64,000 nt of DNA from Cepaea nemoralis (taxonomy: Eukaryota > Mollusca > Gastropoda > Stylommatophora > Helicidae): the NCBI GenBank assembly GCA_014155875.1, contig JACEFZ010027947.1, positions 124,001 to 188,000 of the forward strand, given 5' to 3'. This document shows, in pieces, positions 52,840 to 64,000 of this stretch. The notes under the pieces were generated by a model. The model was not told where the DNA came from, ran no database searches, and worked only from the letters and a program-made list of their open reading frames with translations. A program made the position numbers and the translations under genes. Each line of letters begins with the position of its first letter. Within the stretch, counting starts at the first letter, position 1.

Positions 52840-54606
52840 ACCAGACAGACATGGGAGGCCGAAATCTGACCACGGAGGTCACCTCCGAGCAAGGCTCAAT
52901 CAAAATACAGTGCTCCAGGGCCTCATGGCATAAGATACAACGACATAAATAGGTGTACCGACAACGAGCTAGAGAAACTAGCAGACATGTACAACAACAG
53001 TATAGGGAGTGCTAGCATCAAGGAGGAGTGGTTACACAGCTATCTGATTCCCTTGCTGAAGCCTGACAAAGACCACAAAATAATTCAGGGATATCGAATT
53101 ATAACCATGCAGAATACAATAGGCAAGCTGCTGGAGAAGGTAATTGCCAGGAAAATATCAAGCCAGCTAAAGAGGCAAGGTGTTTTTCCACCTACCCTGG
53201 GTGGGTACCGTTAAAAACGAGAAACCTGGACCAATGCAGCAGTTTTTGCCCATGATGTCTATGAAGGTTTCCACTCAGGCATTGAAACATTTGCTGCAGC
53301 GATTGACCTTGAGGACGCGTATAACAGGGTACCATTGGATTTTTTAATGCTTCATGCTTCTTGAACTCAAAGTAAGTCCATTCCTCCGTAGTTGGATCGC
53401 TGCAGCCCTCTTCCAACGGAAAGTAGTTTTTAGATGTGGCAGTTGGACTTCGGAACCAACAGCAATATATCCTGGCCTACCACAGGGATCACCATTATCT
53501 CCGGTACTGTTAAACGCCTACACAGTGAGAATCACCAGTAAGCAGATCACTGGACCTGGCGGGACATTGTCATATACCGATGATGTTTTAGTGCAGGTTG
53601 CTGTGGAACTACAAACCGAACTCAATCGCATAAGTACTTGGTGTGATGAAGCTGGGGCAATGGTCAACCCAACAAAGGCAACAGTGACTTGGTTCTCGTT
53701 GAATAATCATATTGTCAACACTCCAACACCAATTGCAAAGCTGTGTTCAGAGACGGTGGAAAGAACGCAGGCAATGAATTACCTGGGGATACGTTGTGAT
53801 CGAAGCCTTGCTTATAATGAGCACATAGACCAGGTGATAACAAAGGCCAAGCGGGGTTTGTCTGCGATGCGGGTGATGGCGGCAGCAAATTGTGAGCAGC
53901 GCCATCTATGTCTTCTGTACGAGGGGCTGGTCATGTCTGTTTTTGAGTATACAATGGCTATCCTGTCTCAGCCGTAAGCAGATAGAAAGGATGGAAAGGA
54001 TACAGAATGAAGCTAAGCGCATTATTCTTGGATGAACAAGAGATACAGCATGCAGGGCGATGCGCTACCTTCTTGATTTTCCAATCATTGAAGAGAGAAT
54101 ATATGTTTGCAGAGCACGCGCCTACCTCAGATTTAACGCAAACACACAACATCCACTGCATAGTGAAATTAAGAAGGTGAAGGGCAGCAGGTTAAAAAGA
54201 GGACAGTCGTGGATGGGTCAAGCCGAAGACATTCTTCAACAGGTGTGTTCACTTGAGGACTTAGAACCTGGCGAGGAGGGGGTACAAGTGCCAACAGATT
54301 TCTGCACATCCTTTTCAGTTTGCATCCAACTAGATAGAAAATGAAGACAAGAAAATCCGGCTGCTGTTGAGGCTGAAGTACAAGCGTTGATTTTCGAGAA
54401 TTCGCTAGACGGTGATGCTTTCATCTACACAGATGGGTCGGTCGTCGGACATGTGAGAAGCTCATAGGCCTTTACGGCTCGGGCCGGAGGGAGAATTGTG
54501 AAGGAGGACTCTGGTGCTTTCACTGAAATCACAAGTAGCCTGACTATGGAAGTCATGGCAGTAAGTAAAGCAATAACATGGCTCGAGACACAGACATTAA
54601 CTAGGG
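52840..54606 (+). pseudogene. LINE C reverse transcriptase and RNase H N-terminal part
   Basis: Pieces in order: APGPHGIRYNDI-like start, WLHSYLIPLLKPDKD, GYRIITMQNTIGKLLEKVI, then after a stop AAIDLEDAYNRVP, LPQGSPLSPVLLNAYTVRI and the active site LSYTDDVLV (53,575). NYLGIRCDRSL and AMRVMAAAN follow, then the RT-distal MRYLLDFPIIEERI and RNase H IYTDGSVVGH and LTMEVMAVSKA (54,426-54,590). At least five frame breaks or stops are present, including one inside the RNase H first motif. Confidence 0.88.
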
Positions 54607-57140
54607 CAGTGGTTCTCAACCGGTGGGGAATTCCCCCCCCCCCCAGGGAGGAATTTTAGGGTTTCCAGGGGGAGGGGGGATGAAGACCATTTCAAGATCG
54701 TGTTAATACAAGAACCGATTACTTGATATTGTTTTTCCCTTCATACTTTACAGTTATGTATGTCTCATCCTTCTAAAATTCATTTTATAAAGTACGTAGA
54801 CCCACAAATCATGTTTTATGTGGATGTCTAGACTTGTTTTAGTATATGCTATTACATTTTCATTCCACTTTTACGTATACTGTGTAGGGGTGGGGGATTT
54901 TTAGATAGGAAATATGAAAGGGGGAGATGGCGTTCTGAAAATACGGTGAAGGGGGGCACGGGCCAAATTTTTGATAGGAAGGGGGGCGGGGTATGTCGTA
55001 TGTAAAAGAATGTAGTAGTAGTTATTTGTTCTTCTTTACTATTTTAGTGTCGTCCCTGGAGTGAGGGGAATCAACACCCACATTTATTTTTATTCAATAT
55101 CACTATCCTGGAGATATCCAGCAGACTCCGTCCACAACACTCCCTCAATCTGAAGACACCTTCTTCTCACTCTTACTCACCCCTGGATCATGCCCCCTCT
55201 CATTCTTCCCCAACATAACATACGTGACAACTCTAGCTTCATCAAATAAAAACAAGAAATTTATTAAAGCAAAGAGTATATGTAGGAGAAGGGTGTGTGT
55301 ATATAATGTGTAGAATGTGTGACGTATATTCTAAGGTTTATATAGACTCAGATCAGTGTTCAGGAGTATAGTCATTCTCATCATTGTGCTGAGAACACAC
55401 CAGCAACATGTATTCCAGACAAACAACCTCACCGAGGTGATGCTCCTCCGGTCACGTGAAGACTTCCTCCGTAGTCTCTTGAACCACTAGGATGCTTGGA
55501 CACCCATGACAAACACTGTCTAATGAGAGTCTTCAATCTAATTCACACTATGAATTTCCTCTGTTATTTAACTGATTGTTAATCAGAGAATTCTAACACT
55601 ATTGTCACTGTTACTTGGGAAATCTTAATTGCTCTAGTGTCACTGGTTGTAAAGATTCCCCTTATTAATACCACAATCTGAATGTTCCAGGTATTTCTAT
55701 AAATTTATATGAATGTTCCTGGTATCAGTGTTATATTATGTATATAATGTTCTGACTGTTCAGTGATACAACTATCACTTGCTAAACATAAGTATCATCA
55801 GCATGTCCTGCTCAGCAGAAGCCAGGTTCCCGCAGACCAACTGGGGTATAAGCCCAATGTAGAGGCCTATAAGCAACTTCTGTCTTCAAATCCTGAACCA
55901 TCATCTTCTAAACTGTGTTCTAGCTTCACTGTTGAATATCATAGCACACATATGTGGAACCTGTTGAGTAGAGAATACTATGGTGAGAACAACTCAATAC
56001 TGGCCGGAATTAGATGAGTGTAGGCCAATAGCAGCACTCAGATCAATAACAGAGATCCGATCTCTGTCATACGGCCAAATAGCTCATCACATTGTCTGAG
56101 ACATGGCAACACCAGGAAAGAATAAAGGAACGGGTAGAAACCCAGCAGATGCCCTACTGGAAGATCCTACCATTTCACATTCCCCTCCTCCCTCCCAACC
56201 ATCCTCAATCTCTCTAATTATTATCCCACTACATTGTCCTCAACTCCCTGAGTAAAATGATATATCACACAAGCTAGTTAAAGCCACACAATAGGATACT
56301 AGTGCCGACGCTCCTATGATACTTTCTAGCACCGCACTTATAGAACATTCTATCACCGCAACTATAATACATTATATCACCTCACAGTACTGTACTCTAT
56401 TCCTAATCATACTCTAAGATAGATATGATTAATAGAATACCATATGCCTATTTCCGGTTGAAGATTGAGACTATACAATCACTGATTGGATCTATGTCTG
56501 CCGATAATTATCAACACTTGGACACTATAGTCTCTTTTCTTAAAACACAACTCGGAAACTGCACCGATCCTTCAAACTTCAGAAATCTTGGTCGACTAAC
56601 TCCACTTGTTTACCGCAACGGGTTTTAAGTCGGGCTTGAGTAACGTCACCAAAAAGTCTAGACGCTAATCAGTCCAGAGTCTGGTTTTTTCCTCCTGTTT
56701 TTTAGACTAACTGGAGTCAATCTGCCGTCAAATTTGCTTTCATCTGGGAAATTCTGTGTCTCTTACAATAAAAGACCTGTCTGCCGGGGAACCAGGGAAT
56801 TCCCCACATCACAGAATTCATCCGCCGTCTGGCCAGACATTCCGTCTATCACTTCAAAGGCTAACTACCGCCTTGGCAGACGTCTGGCGTTATTATTCGT
56901 TTCTCGAACAACCCACATCATAACAAAATGCCGACCGTGTGTAGACATTTTGACGCGACTTATTTTTCTCAGTCTGTACAACAACAAAGGGTTGCCTGTT
57001 TTTGCAGACAAATGTCGGGTCTTGTTTGTCGTCATCGATCGAAACATACAAGTTTATTTCGCGACAGGGGGGGGGGGGGGGGTGGCGTTCTGAAAATATG
57101 GTGAAGGGGGGCACGGGCCAAAAAAGGTTGAGAACCACTG
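54607..57140. mobile_element. hAT-type MITE carrying a 2-kb insertion
   Basis: The ends CAGTGGTTCTCAACC and GGTTGAGAACCACTG match the MITE at 11,191-11,637 in opposite orientation. The MITE portion is 54,607-54,993 plus 57,067-57,140, about 460 bp, collinear with the short copy. The flanks aactaggg / cactaggg give an 8-bp target duplication with one mismatch. The 2,073 bp between the two halves are foreign. Confidence 0.9.
54994..57066. mobile_element. Foreign 2,073-bp block in the MITE, possible solo LTR
   Basis: Absent from the short MITE copy. It starts TGTCGTATG and ends TTTCGCGACA, so it has TG...CA ends with a 5-bp inverted terminus (TGTCG/CGACA), like an LTR. ACAATAAAAGACC about 300 bp from the end could be a polyadenylation signal. 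No coding match was found; frames at 55,763-56,017 and 56,425-56,628 are unassigned. No target duplication is visible because the right flank is poly-G. 2 kb would be long for a solo LTR. Confidence 0.5.
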
Positions 57141-57606
57141 CACTAGGGCATGTTTCCTTAGCGACTCAATGAACATGATCAAGAGGATAGAGGAGGGGTC
57201 GATCCGAAGAGAATGGTTGCTGCCTCTGGAGCGGTCTCGGCTGGCAAAGATTAGTTTCATCTTCGTGCCATGGCATGCGGGAGTACAAGGTAATGAGCGG
57301 GCTGAAAAGCTCGCAGGTGAGGCTATGGTGGGCGGCGGACGCGCCATGGACCAGGCTGACATTCTGAATGCTCTACGAGAAGTAAGACTTTTGCGTGAAC
57401 CAAGTGATGACTGTGAATCTACAACCATGTCCAGACTGCGAGAACAGCAAATTAAAAGAGGGGTGGCCAAACAAGAACACTACGCAGAAAGCCAAAGAAG
57501 ATTGATAAACCAACACAGAACTGGTGTCGTTAGCCGCTACACGCTGCGGGATTTGCTTAGGATGGGATCCGAGCACTTATGGACTGAATGGTTCGATGTG
57601 CAATGA
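57141..57606 (+). pseudogene. LINE C RNase H C-terminal part
   Basis: It continues the RNase H after the hAT insertion: the third acid lies in the duplicated junction sequence (CFLSDSMN-type DNA, 57,150-57,175), then WLLPLERSRLAKISFIFVPW and PWHAGVQGNERAEKLAG, where the last catalytic Asp of ERADKLAG is replaced by Glu. The C-terminus INQHRTGVVSRYTLRDLLRM and EHLWTEWFDVQ end at TGA 57,604-57,606. Confidence 0.85.
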
Positions 57607-57688
57607 GGATGATCTTCGACTAACTAACTAACTAACTAACTAACTAAACTAAACTAAACTAACTAACTAACTAACTAAACTAACTAAC

Positions 57689-58589
57689 ACGTAGAGAATG
57701 ATGTAACTGGAATGTCTTTTCTCTTGAACCACAGGACACAAGTAACACAGGGAGACCTAACAGCTCACGGAAAGGAGAACTAGATACAGACTCGAACATA
57801 GGACGGATGTGGAGGTGAGTGTTCGCTGAGAGGATACGCTCAAATGGGGCATAATTGGGGCATAATGGACAGAAGAAGAAACAGTTTGTTTACAAATGAA
57901 ATGTTTATTCTAATTATTACATGGTGCAGTAACTTGAGCAACGTGTGAACAATGTGAGATCAGAACTGGAGCTTTCAACATGTAGCTATGTAGACGAAGA
58001 GGTAGAACCTCCTGATAAAATAAGTAGTAGAAAAACTAGGATCGAATAAGACATTACTGATTGAGATTAAGTTAAGAAATTTAAGGTATCTAAAGCATAT
58101 AACATGTATAAGGAAAAACTGTTTAGGTGGGCAATGCGAGGGAAGGAATGTATAGGTGGGCAAGATTTGATAAGGCATGTTTACATGAGCTAGTCTGGTG
58201 AAGACCTGTTTAGATGAAGAGAGATAGGCTAGGGAAGACCTGTATAGCTTCTTGTTAAAGGATATGCTTGAAAGAAAGGTGAAGGCCAAGCTTGCAAGAA
58301 GAAGACGCTGTTACAGGTGAATGGACAACACCAAGAGATGAATTGGTGGACACCTGTATGAGTGCTTCATGAAGACATAGGCTGGACGCGTAACTCACGA
58401 CCTTCATTGAGGATACCGCAGTTGATGATGATTTTTAATATCACAATCTATCAACTCATCTAAGGTCTACAACCAATTATAATTCTTAACATCATAAGAA
58501 ATGAACTCTTGTGAGAGTTAAAATTAATTATTCTCATCACACAAACAAGACAATAAACTCGTGTGAGCATTACAATGTACGATGGTGAT
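57689..58589. other. Unassigned, with isolated 34-bp units
   Basis: 58,190-58,255 has two or three units like the 34-bp minisatellite (gaagacctgtttagatgaagagagataggctaggg), so R1-associated sequence starts here. Otherwise there is no feature. Confidence 0.5.
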
Positions 58590-59500
58590 GTTGTTAAACC
58601 AAGGAGCGATAACAAACTTGAAAGTGAAAAAACATGGCTGGGTGGAAGATGGAATTCTCTAAAAGGTTGTGGGGTTTTCAAACATAAGTCCATTGCTTTG
58701 GCGTTCAGGTTATCTGATTCACTGAACAGGACATCCGTCTTTAGGTAGTTCAGTTGAAGTGGAGGCTTTTCTCCTAACCCGGTACTAAAGTGCCATCATC
58801 ATGGGGACTGTGTTATTGAGCTCTCTCTTCCATTCCCAAGCTCAGAAACAAGTGGGGTGTACCAGACCTGTACTGGAAGGTCTTGTCTGTGTGTGAGAGA
58901 GGAGTTTAATCAGGACAACAGACACGGGCTGGCTGCGATTCGGTCTGAGGTAGTAACATTTCTCCACTGGTTTTAGGTATTTTATTGTCAGCATTCTCCA
59001 ACCCATTGTCCAGAAACTGGATGTGGGACAAAAATGTGCAGATATATAAGACGGCAACCCATTTACAAAACCAAAGTGGTGTCTCGTGTACAAGACCAAG
59101 ATAGTGACCAATGTGCAAGACCAAGATGGCTACCAATGTGGAAGACCAAGATAGCGACCACTGTACAATACCGAGATTGCGATGTACGTACAAGAGTAAG
59201 ATGGTAACTCATGTACATAACTAACATGGTGACTAATATACAAGGCCAAGATGGCGACGTATATACAAGACCAACTTGGTAACTTATGTACACAACCAAG
59301 ATGGTGATTCATAAATAAGACCAAAATGGCCGCCGAAAAGCTGGAAAACGAATACGTCACCATTAAAGTGAGGACGGTGTGCTTGTGCAATTAAAAATGC
59401 GGTTGCGACTTGAGTGGCTGTAGTCAATGTGACTAAAAGATGTTCCAGAGAATGGGTCACAAGTATACTGTAACTATAATATCAAACAATCTCCCCACAT
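58590..59500. repeat. R1 composite repeat, copy without LINE A1
   Basis: Domain A (58,590-59,025) matches 1-425. Next come the 25-bp minisatellite (about 59,035-59,340; units such as GACCAAGATGGCTACCAATG) and domain B (59,340-59,500). The run from ttgtccaga to atgtgggacaaaaatgtgcag near 59,012-59,045 is the unoccupied equivalent of the LINE A1 target. Confidence 0.82.
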
Positions 59501-62500
59501 TCATGTTAAGGCTAGGGAGGACCTATTTAGATGAGAAGATCTAGGCTAGGGAATACATATTTAAATGAGAAGATCAGGCTAGGATAGACCTGTTTAGATG
59601 AGGAGAGCTAGGCTAGGGAAGACATATGTAGATTGGACAACTATGCAAGGGAATACCTTTTTTAATGAGAACGAAGACCTGATTAGATGATGAAAGCTTG
59701 GCTAGGGAAGACGCGTTTAGATGAGAAGAGCTAAGCTTGAAAAGATCTGTTTAAATTAAGAGAGCTAGGCTAGGGAAGGCCTATTTGGATTTAGAGGGCT
59801 GGGCTGGGGAAGACATGTTTAGATGAAGAGAATAGGTTAGGGAATACTGTTTAGATGAGAAGAGCTAAGCTAGGGAAGAAATGTTTAGATAAGATAGCTA
59901 GGCTAGGGAAGACATTGCTAGATAAGGAGAGCTAGACTAGGGAAGACATTTTTAGATGGCGAGTGCTAGAATAGGGGAGACCTGTTTACATGAGGAAAGC
60001 TAGGCTAGGAAAGACTTGTTTAGATGAGGAGAGCTTGGTAATGGAAGACCTGTTTCGATGAGACGTGCTAGAATAGTTTAGAGTGCGAACTGAGTGGCTG
60101 TTGGGAACGAGACTAACAAATGTTCCAGAGAATGGGTTACAAATATCCTGTAACTTTAATATCAAACAATTTCGCCTCATTCAGATTTAAGCTCACCTTT
60201 AAAGAAACTTTCTGTAGCTCGCCAACTGTAGTCAGTTAAGGTGCAGTAAATTGTACCTGAAAAATAACTTAAGACAATTGGTAGAATCACAAGCAACAAT
60301 AATTTAACATAGAATCAAAATGTCAACTCATATACAAGACAAGATGACGTTTTCAAAATAAGCTGCTAGGATTGGGAAGACATGTTTGGATAGGAGACGT
60401 AGGTTTGGAAGACCTTATTAGAAGAGGCAAGTTGGTTAGGAAAGGCCAGTTTAGATTAGACGATTTAAGCTAGATAATACATATTTAAATGAGAAGGTCT
60501 AGGCAAGGTAAGACCTGTTATATGTAACAATAATTTAACAACATAGTATCAAAATGGCAACCAATTAACAAAACAAGATGGAGTGGTCAAAATCAACTGC
60601 TAGAATTGGCAAGAAATGTTTAGATCTGAAAGGTAGGTTTGGCATACCTTTTTATATGAGGAGAGTTGGCTGAGGAAGACCTATTTAGATGAGAAGAGCT
60701 GGGCTAGGGAGTACATATTTAAATGAGAAGGTCTAGGCTAGTAAGACCTGTTTAGATGAGGAGAGCTAGGCTAGAGAAGACATATGTAGAATGAACAACA
60801 AGGCAAGGCATTACCTATTTAAATGAGTTGGAAGACCTGATTAGATGATGAAAGAAAGCTTGACCTTCCAAGCCAGGACACAGAATTCAGATGAGTGCAT
60901 TTAATTTTAATTAGTTTAATAGATTAATATTGTCATAGTGTGTTTCATGTAGTTTTGTGTTGGTTTGTATTTGTTTGTCCTGTGCTGACGAAGGCTTTGG
61001 CCGCAACGTCCAATTTGTCTCTTGTAGTCGTGTTTTAGTAAAGCTCACAATCTACTTCTCGTTTATTTTGGGTGATTCATTCATTGGCCAGGGAAGACCT
61101 GCTTAGATGAGACGATCTAGGCTAGAGAAGACCTGATTAGATGAGATGAGCTAGGCTTGAAAAGATCTGTTTAGATGAAGAGAGCTAGGCTATTTCATCT
61201 TTAGGCTAGGGAAGGCTTATGTGAATTTGTAGGTCTAGGCTAGGGAAGACCTGTTTAGATGAAGGGAATAGGCTAGGGAAAACTGTTTATAGACGAGAAG
61301 AGCTAAGCTAGGGAAGAAATGCTCAGATAGGATTGTTAGGCTATTGGACGACGTTTTTAGATGAGGAAAGCTAGACTAGGGAAGATCTATTTAGATGCGA
61401 AGAGCTAGGCTAGAGAAGACCTGATTAGATCAGAAGAGCTTGGCTTCAAAAGATCAGTTTAGATGAAGAGAGCTAGGCTAGGGAAGACCTATTTGGATTT
61501 AGAGGGCTAGGCTAGGGAAGACCTGTTTAGATGAAGAGAATAGGTTAGGGAATACTGTTTAGATGAGAAGAGCTAAGCTAGGGAAAAAATGCTTAGATAA
61601 GATAGCTAGGCTAGGTAAGGCATTGCTAGATAAGGAGAGCTAGACTAGGGAAGACATTTTTAAATGAGAAGTACTAGGCTATAGGAGACCTGTTTACACA
61701 AAGAAAGCTGGCTAGGAAAGACTTGTTTAGATGAGGAAAGCTTGGCAATGGAAGACCTGTTACGATGATAAGCGCTATAATATGGTAGTGTGCGAATTGA
61801 GTGGCTGTTGTCAACGAGGCTGAAACTAAACTAAAACGAAGCTAACAATTGTTCCAGAGAATGGGTTACAAATATCCTGTAACTTTAATATCAAACAATA
61901 TCGCCTCATTCAGATCTAGGCTCACCTTTAGAGAAACTTTCTGTAGCTCGCCAACTGTAGTCAGTTAGGGTGCAGTAAATTGTACCTGAAAAATAACTTA
62001 AGACAATTGGGAGAATCACAAGCAACAATAATTTAACATAGAATCAAAATGTCAACTCATATACAAGACAAGATGACGTTTTCAAAATAAGCTGCTAGGA
62101 TTGGGAAGACATGTTTGGATAGGAGACGTAGGTTTGGAAGACCTTATTAGAAGAGGCAAGTTGGTTAGGAAAGGCCTGTTTAGATTAGAGATTTAAGCTA
62201 GATAATACATATTTCAATGAGAAGGTCTAGGCTAGGTAAGACCTGTTTATATGTAACAATAATTTAACAACATAGTATCAAAATGGCAACCAATTAACAA
62301 AACAAGATGGAGTGGTCAAAATCAACTGCTAGAATTGGCAAGAAATGTTTAGATCTGAAAGGTAGGTTTGGCATACCTTTTTATATGAGGAGAGTTGGCT
62401 GAGGAAGACCTATTTAGATGAGAAGAGCTGGGCTAGGGAATACATATTTAAATGAGAAGGTCTAGGCTAGTAAGACCTGTTTAGATGAGGAGAGCTAGGC

Positions 62501-64000
62501 TAGAGAAGACATATGTAGATTGAACAACAAGGCAAGGCATTACCTTTTTTAATGAGTTGGAAGACCTGATTAGATGATGAAAGAAAGCTTGGCTAGGGAA
62601 GACCTGCTTAGATGAGACGATCTAGGCTAGAGAAGACCTGATTAGATGAGATGTGCTAGGCTTGAAAAGATCTGTTTAGATGAAGAGGGCTAGGCTATTT
62701 CATCTTTAGGCTAGGGAAGGCCTATTTGAATTTGTAGGTCTAGGCTAGGGAAGACCTGTTTAGATGAAGGGAATAGGCTAGGGAAAACTGTTTATAGACG
62801 AGAAGAGCTAAGCAAGGGAAGAAATGCTCAGATAGGATTGTTAGGCTATGGGACGACGTTTTTAGATGAGGAAAGCTAGACTAAGGAAGATCTATTTAGT
62901 TGCGAAGAGCTAGGCTAGAGAAGACCTGATTAGATGAGAAGAGCTTGGCTTGAAAAGATCAGTTTAGATGAAGAGAGCTAGGCTAGGGAAGACCTATTTG
63001 GATTTAGAGGGCTAGGCTAGGGAAGACCTGTTTAGATGAAGAGAATAGGTTAAGGAATACTGTTTAGATGAGAAGAGCTAAGCTAGGGAAAAAATGCTTA
63101 GATAAGATAGCTAGGCTAGGGAAGGCATTGCTAGATAAGGAGAGCTAGACTAGGGAAGACATTTTTAGATGAGGAGTGCTAGGCTAGGGGAGATCTGTTT
63201 ACACAAAGAAAGCTGGCTAGGAAAGACTTGTTTAGATGAGAGCTTTGCAATGGAAGACCTGCTTTGATGAGAAGCGCTATAATATGGCAGTGTGCGAATT
63301 GAGTGGCTGTTGTCAACGAGGCAGAAACTAACGAACTAAACTACAACGAGGCTAACAATTGTTCCAGAGAATGGGTTACAAATATCCTGTAACTTTAATA
63401 TCAAACATTCTCGCCTCATTCAGATCTAGGCTCACCTTTAGAGACTTTCTGTAGCTCGCCAACTGTAGTCAGTTAGGGTACAGAAAATTGTACGTGAAAA
63501 ATAACTTAAGACAATGGGGAGAATCACAAGCAAAAATAATTTAACTCAGAATCAAAATGTCAACTCATGTACAAGACAAGATGACGTTTTCAATATACGC
63601 TGCTAGGATTGTAAAGACATGTGTGGATAGGAGACGTAGGTTTGGAAGACCTTATTAGAAAAGGCAAGTTGGTTAGGAAAGGCCTGTTTAGATTAGAAGA
63701 TTTAGGCTAGATAATACATATTTAAATGAGAAAGTCTCGGCTAGGTAAGACCTGTTTATATGTAACAATAATTAACAACATAATATCAAAATGGCAACCA
63801 ATGTACAAAACAAGATGGAGTGTTCAAAATCAACTGCTAGGATTGGCAAGAAATGTTTAGATCGGAAAGGTTGGTTTGGCATACCTTTTTATATGAGGAG
63901 AGTTGGCTGAGGAAGACCTATTTAGATGAGAAGAGCTGGACTAGGGAATACATATTTAAATGAGAAGGTCTAGGCTAGATAAGATCTCTTTAGATGAGGA
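59501..64000. repeat. 34-bp minisatellite in higher-order units of about 1.5 kb
   Basis: Monomers of about 34 bp, consensus near GGCTAGGGAAGACCTGTTTA plus GATGAGAAGAGCTA, are 70-95% alike by eye. They are interrupted by a block related to domain B (gagaatgggttacaaatatcc...caagatgacgttttc). Equivalent positions of that block are 60,321, 62,050 and 63,558, so the higher-order period is about 1,508 bp, plus about 220 bp in the first unit due to an insertion. The array continues past the window end. There are no genes. Confidence 0.9.
60863..61086. mobile_element. About 220-bp insertion in one higher-order unit
   Basis: Present in the first unit and absent at 62,591 in the second. It starts ACCTTCCAAGCCAGGACA and ends GGTGATTCATTCATTG, a tail-like ATTC repeat, and contains GACGAAGGCTTTGGCCGCAA. 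The target duplication is at most a few bases. It is probably the 3' end of a retroelement; family unknown. Confidence 0.65.

Larger units (their letters stand above)
52760..57688 (+). mobile_element. RNase H-bearing LINE C, long copy split by a hAT MITE
   Basis: The LINE runs RT, RNase H, stop at 57,606, GATGATCTTCGACTAACTAAC and an (ACTA)n tail to 57,688. A hAT-type element (54,607-57,140) interrupts it inside RNase H, just before the third catalytic acid. The 8-bp flanks are aactaggg and cactaggg. The coding part has several frameshifts and stops, so it is older than the insertion at 50,218. An endonuclease is not legible. Confidence 0.88.

Noticed and set aside
58842..59390. Overlapping minus-strand frames with repeated Trp/His/Leu blocks
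   Set aside because: They are translations of the 25-bp minisatellite in several frames.
59501..64000. CRISPR-like or gene-cluster interpretation of the 34-bp array
   Set aside because: The monomers are adjacent and diverged, without spacers or open frames.

Overview
This is repeat-dominated DNA from a eukaryotic nuclear genome. Genes are sparse; nearly everything is non-LTR retrotransposons, Ty3/gypsy-type LTR retrotransposons, hAT elements, minisatellites and microsatellites. The mix of RTE-type LINEs, RNase H-bearing LINEs, gypsy elements and a gastropod-style intronless trypsin-like gene points to an animal, most likely a lophotrochozoan and probably a mollusc. No species can be named from sequence alone.

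Layout. 1-10,690: a composite repeat (called R1 here) is split by an RTE LINE (A1, minus strand, 436-9767, duplicated target GAGTGTGGGT). That LINE is split inside its endonuclease by a recent 6.5-kb gag-bearing LTR element (element 1, 2972-9465, duplicated target ATATT). 11,191-17,179: a hAT MITE, an RNase H LINE tail and several decayed RTE copies, one carrying a 326-bp insertion with a 14-bp target duplication. 17,180-19,640: a decayed hAT element with a BED-finger transposase. 19,885-38,214: an RTE-B LINE split by an LTR element (Alpha, minus strand, 20,033-37,687, target ACTAT). Alpha is itself split by a related complete LTR element in the opposite orientation (Beta, plus strand, 21,662-31,042, target TCATG). 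38,300-44,045: U2 snRNA-like fragments, an RNase H LINE tail, a nearly intact LINE RT reading frame (40,368-41,855), a Penelope-like scrap and another RTE-B. 44,046-47,345: four unrelated minisatellites. 47,332-48,768: the only convincing host-type gene, a 478-residue trypsin-like protein. 49,250-57,690: SINE-like sequence, then two nests. In the first an RNase H LINE sits in an RTE; in the second a 2-kb insertion sits in a hAT MITE, which sits in an RNase H LINE. 57,690-64,000: R1 again, passing into a 34-bp minisatellite organised into higher-order units of about 1.5 kb that runs off the window.

Most notable biology. Beta encodes one 1,208-residue Pol whose order is protease, integrase, reverse transcriptase, RNase H. 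This is the Ty1/copia-like order on a Ty3/gypsy-type Pol, known for the Gmr1 group. Alpha and element 1 are internally deleted relatives with nearly or fully identical LTRs, so they look like recently mobilised non-autonomous partners. Alpha and Beta lie head to head and form a multi-kilobase inverted repeat.

Target-site duplications, primer-binding sites, polypurine tracts and paralogous empty sites were read by eye. Divergence and clade statements need computation.
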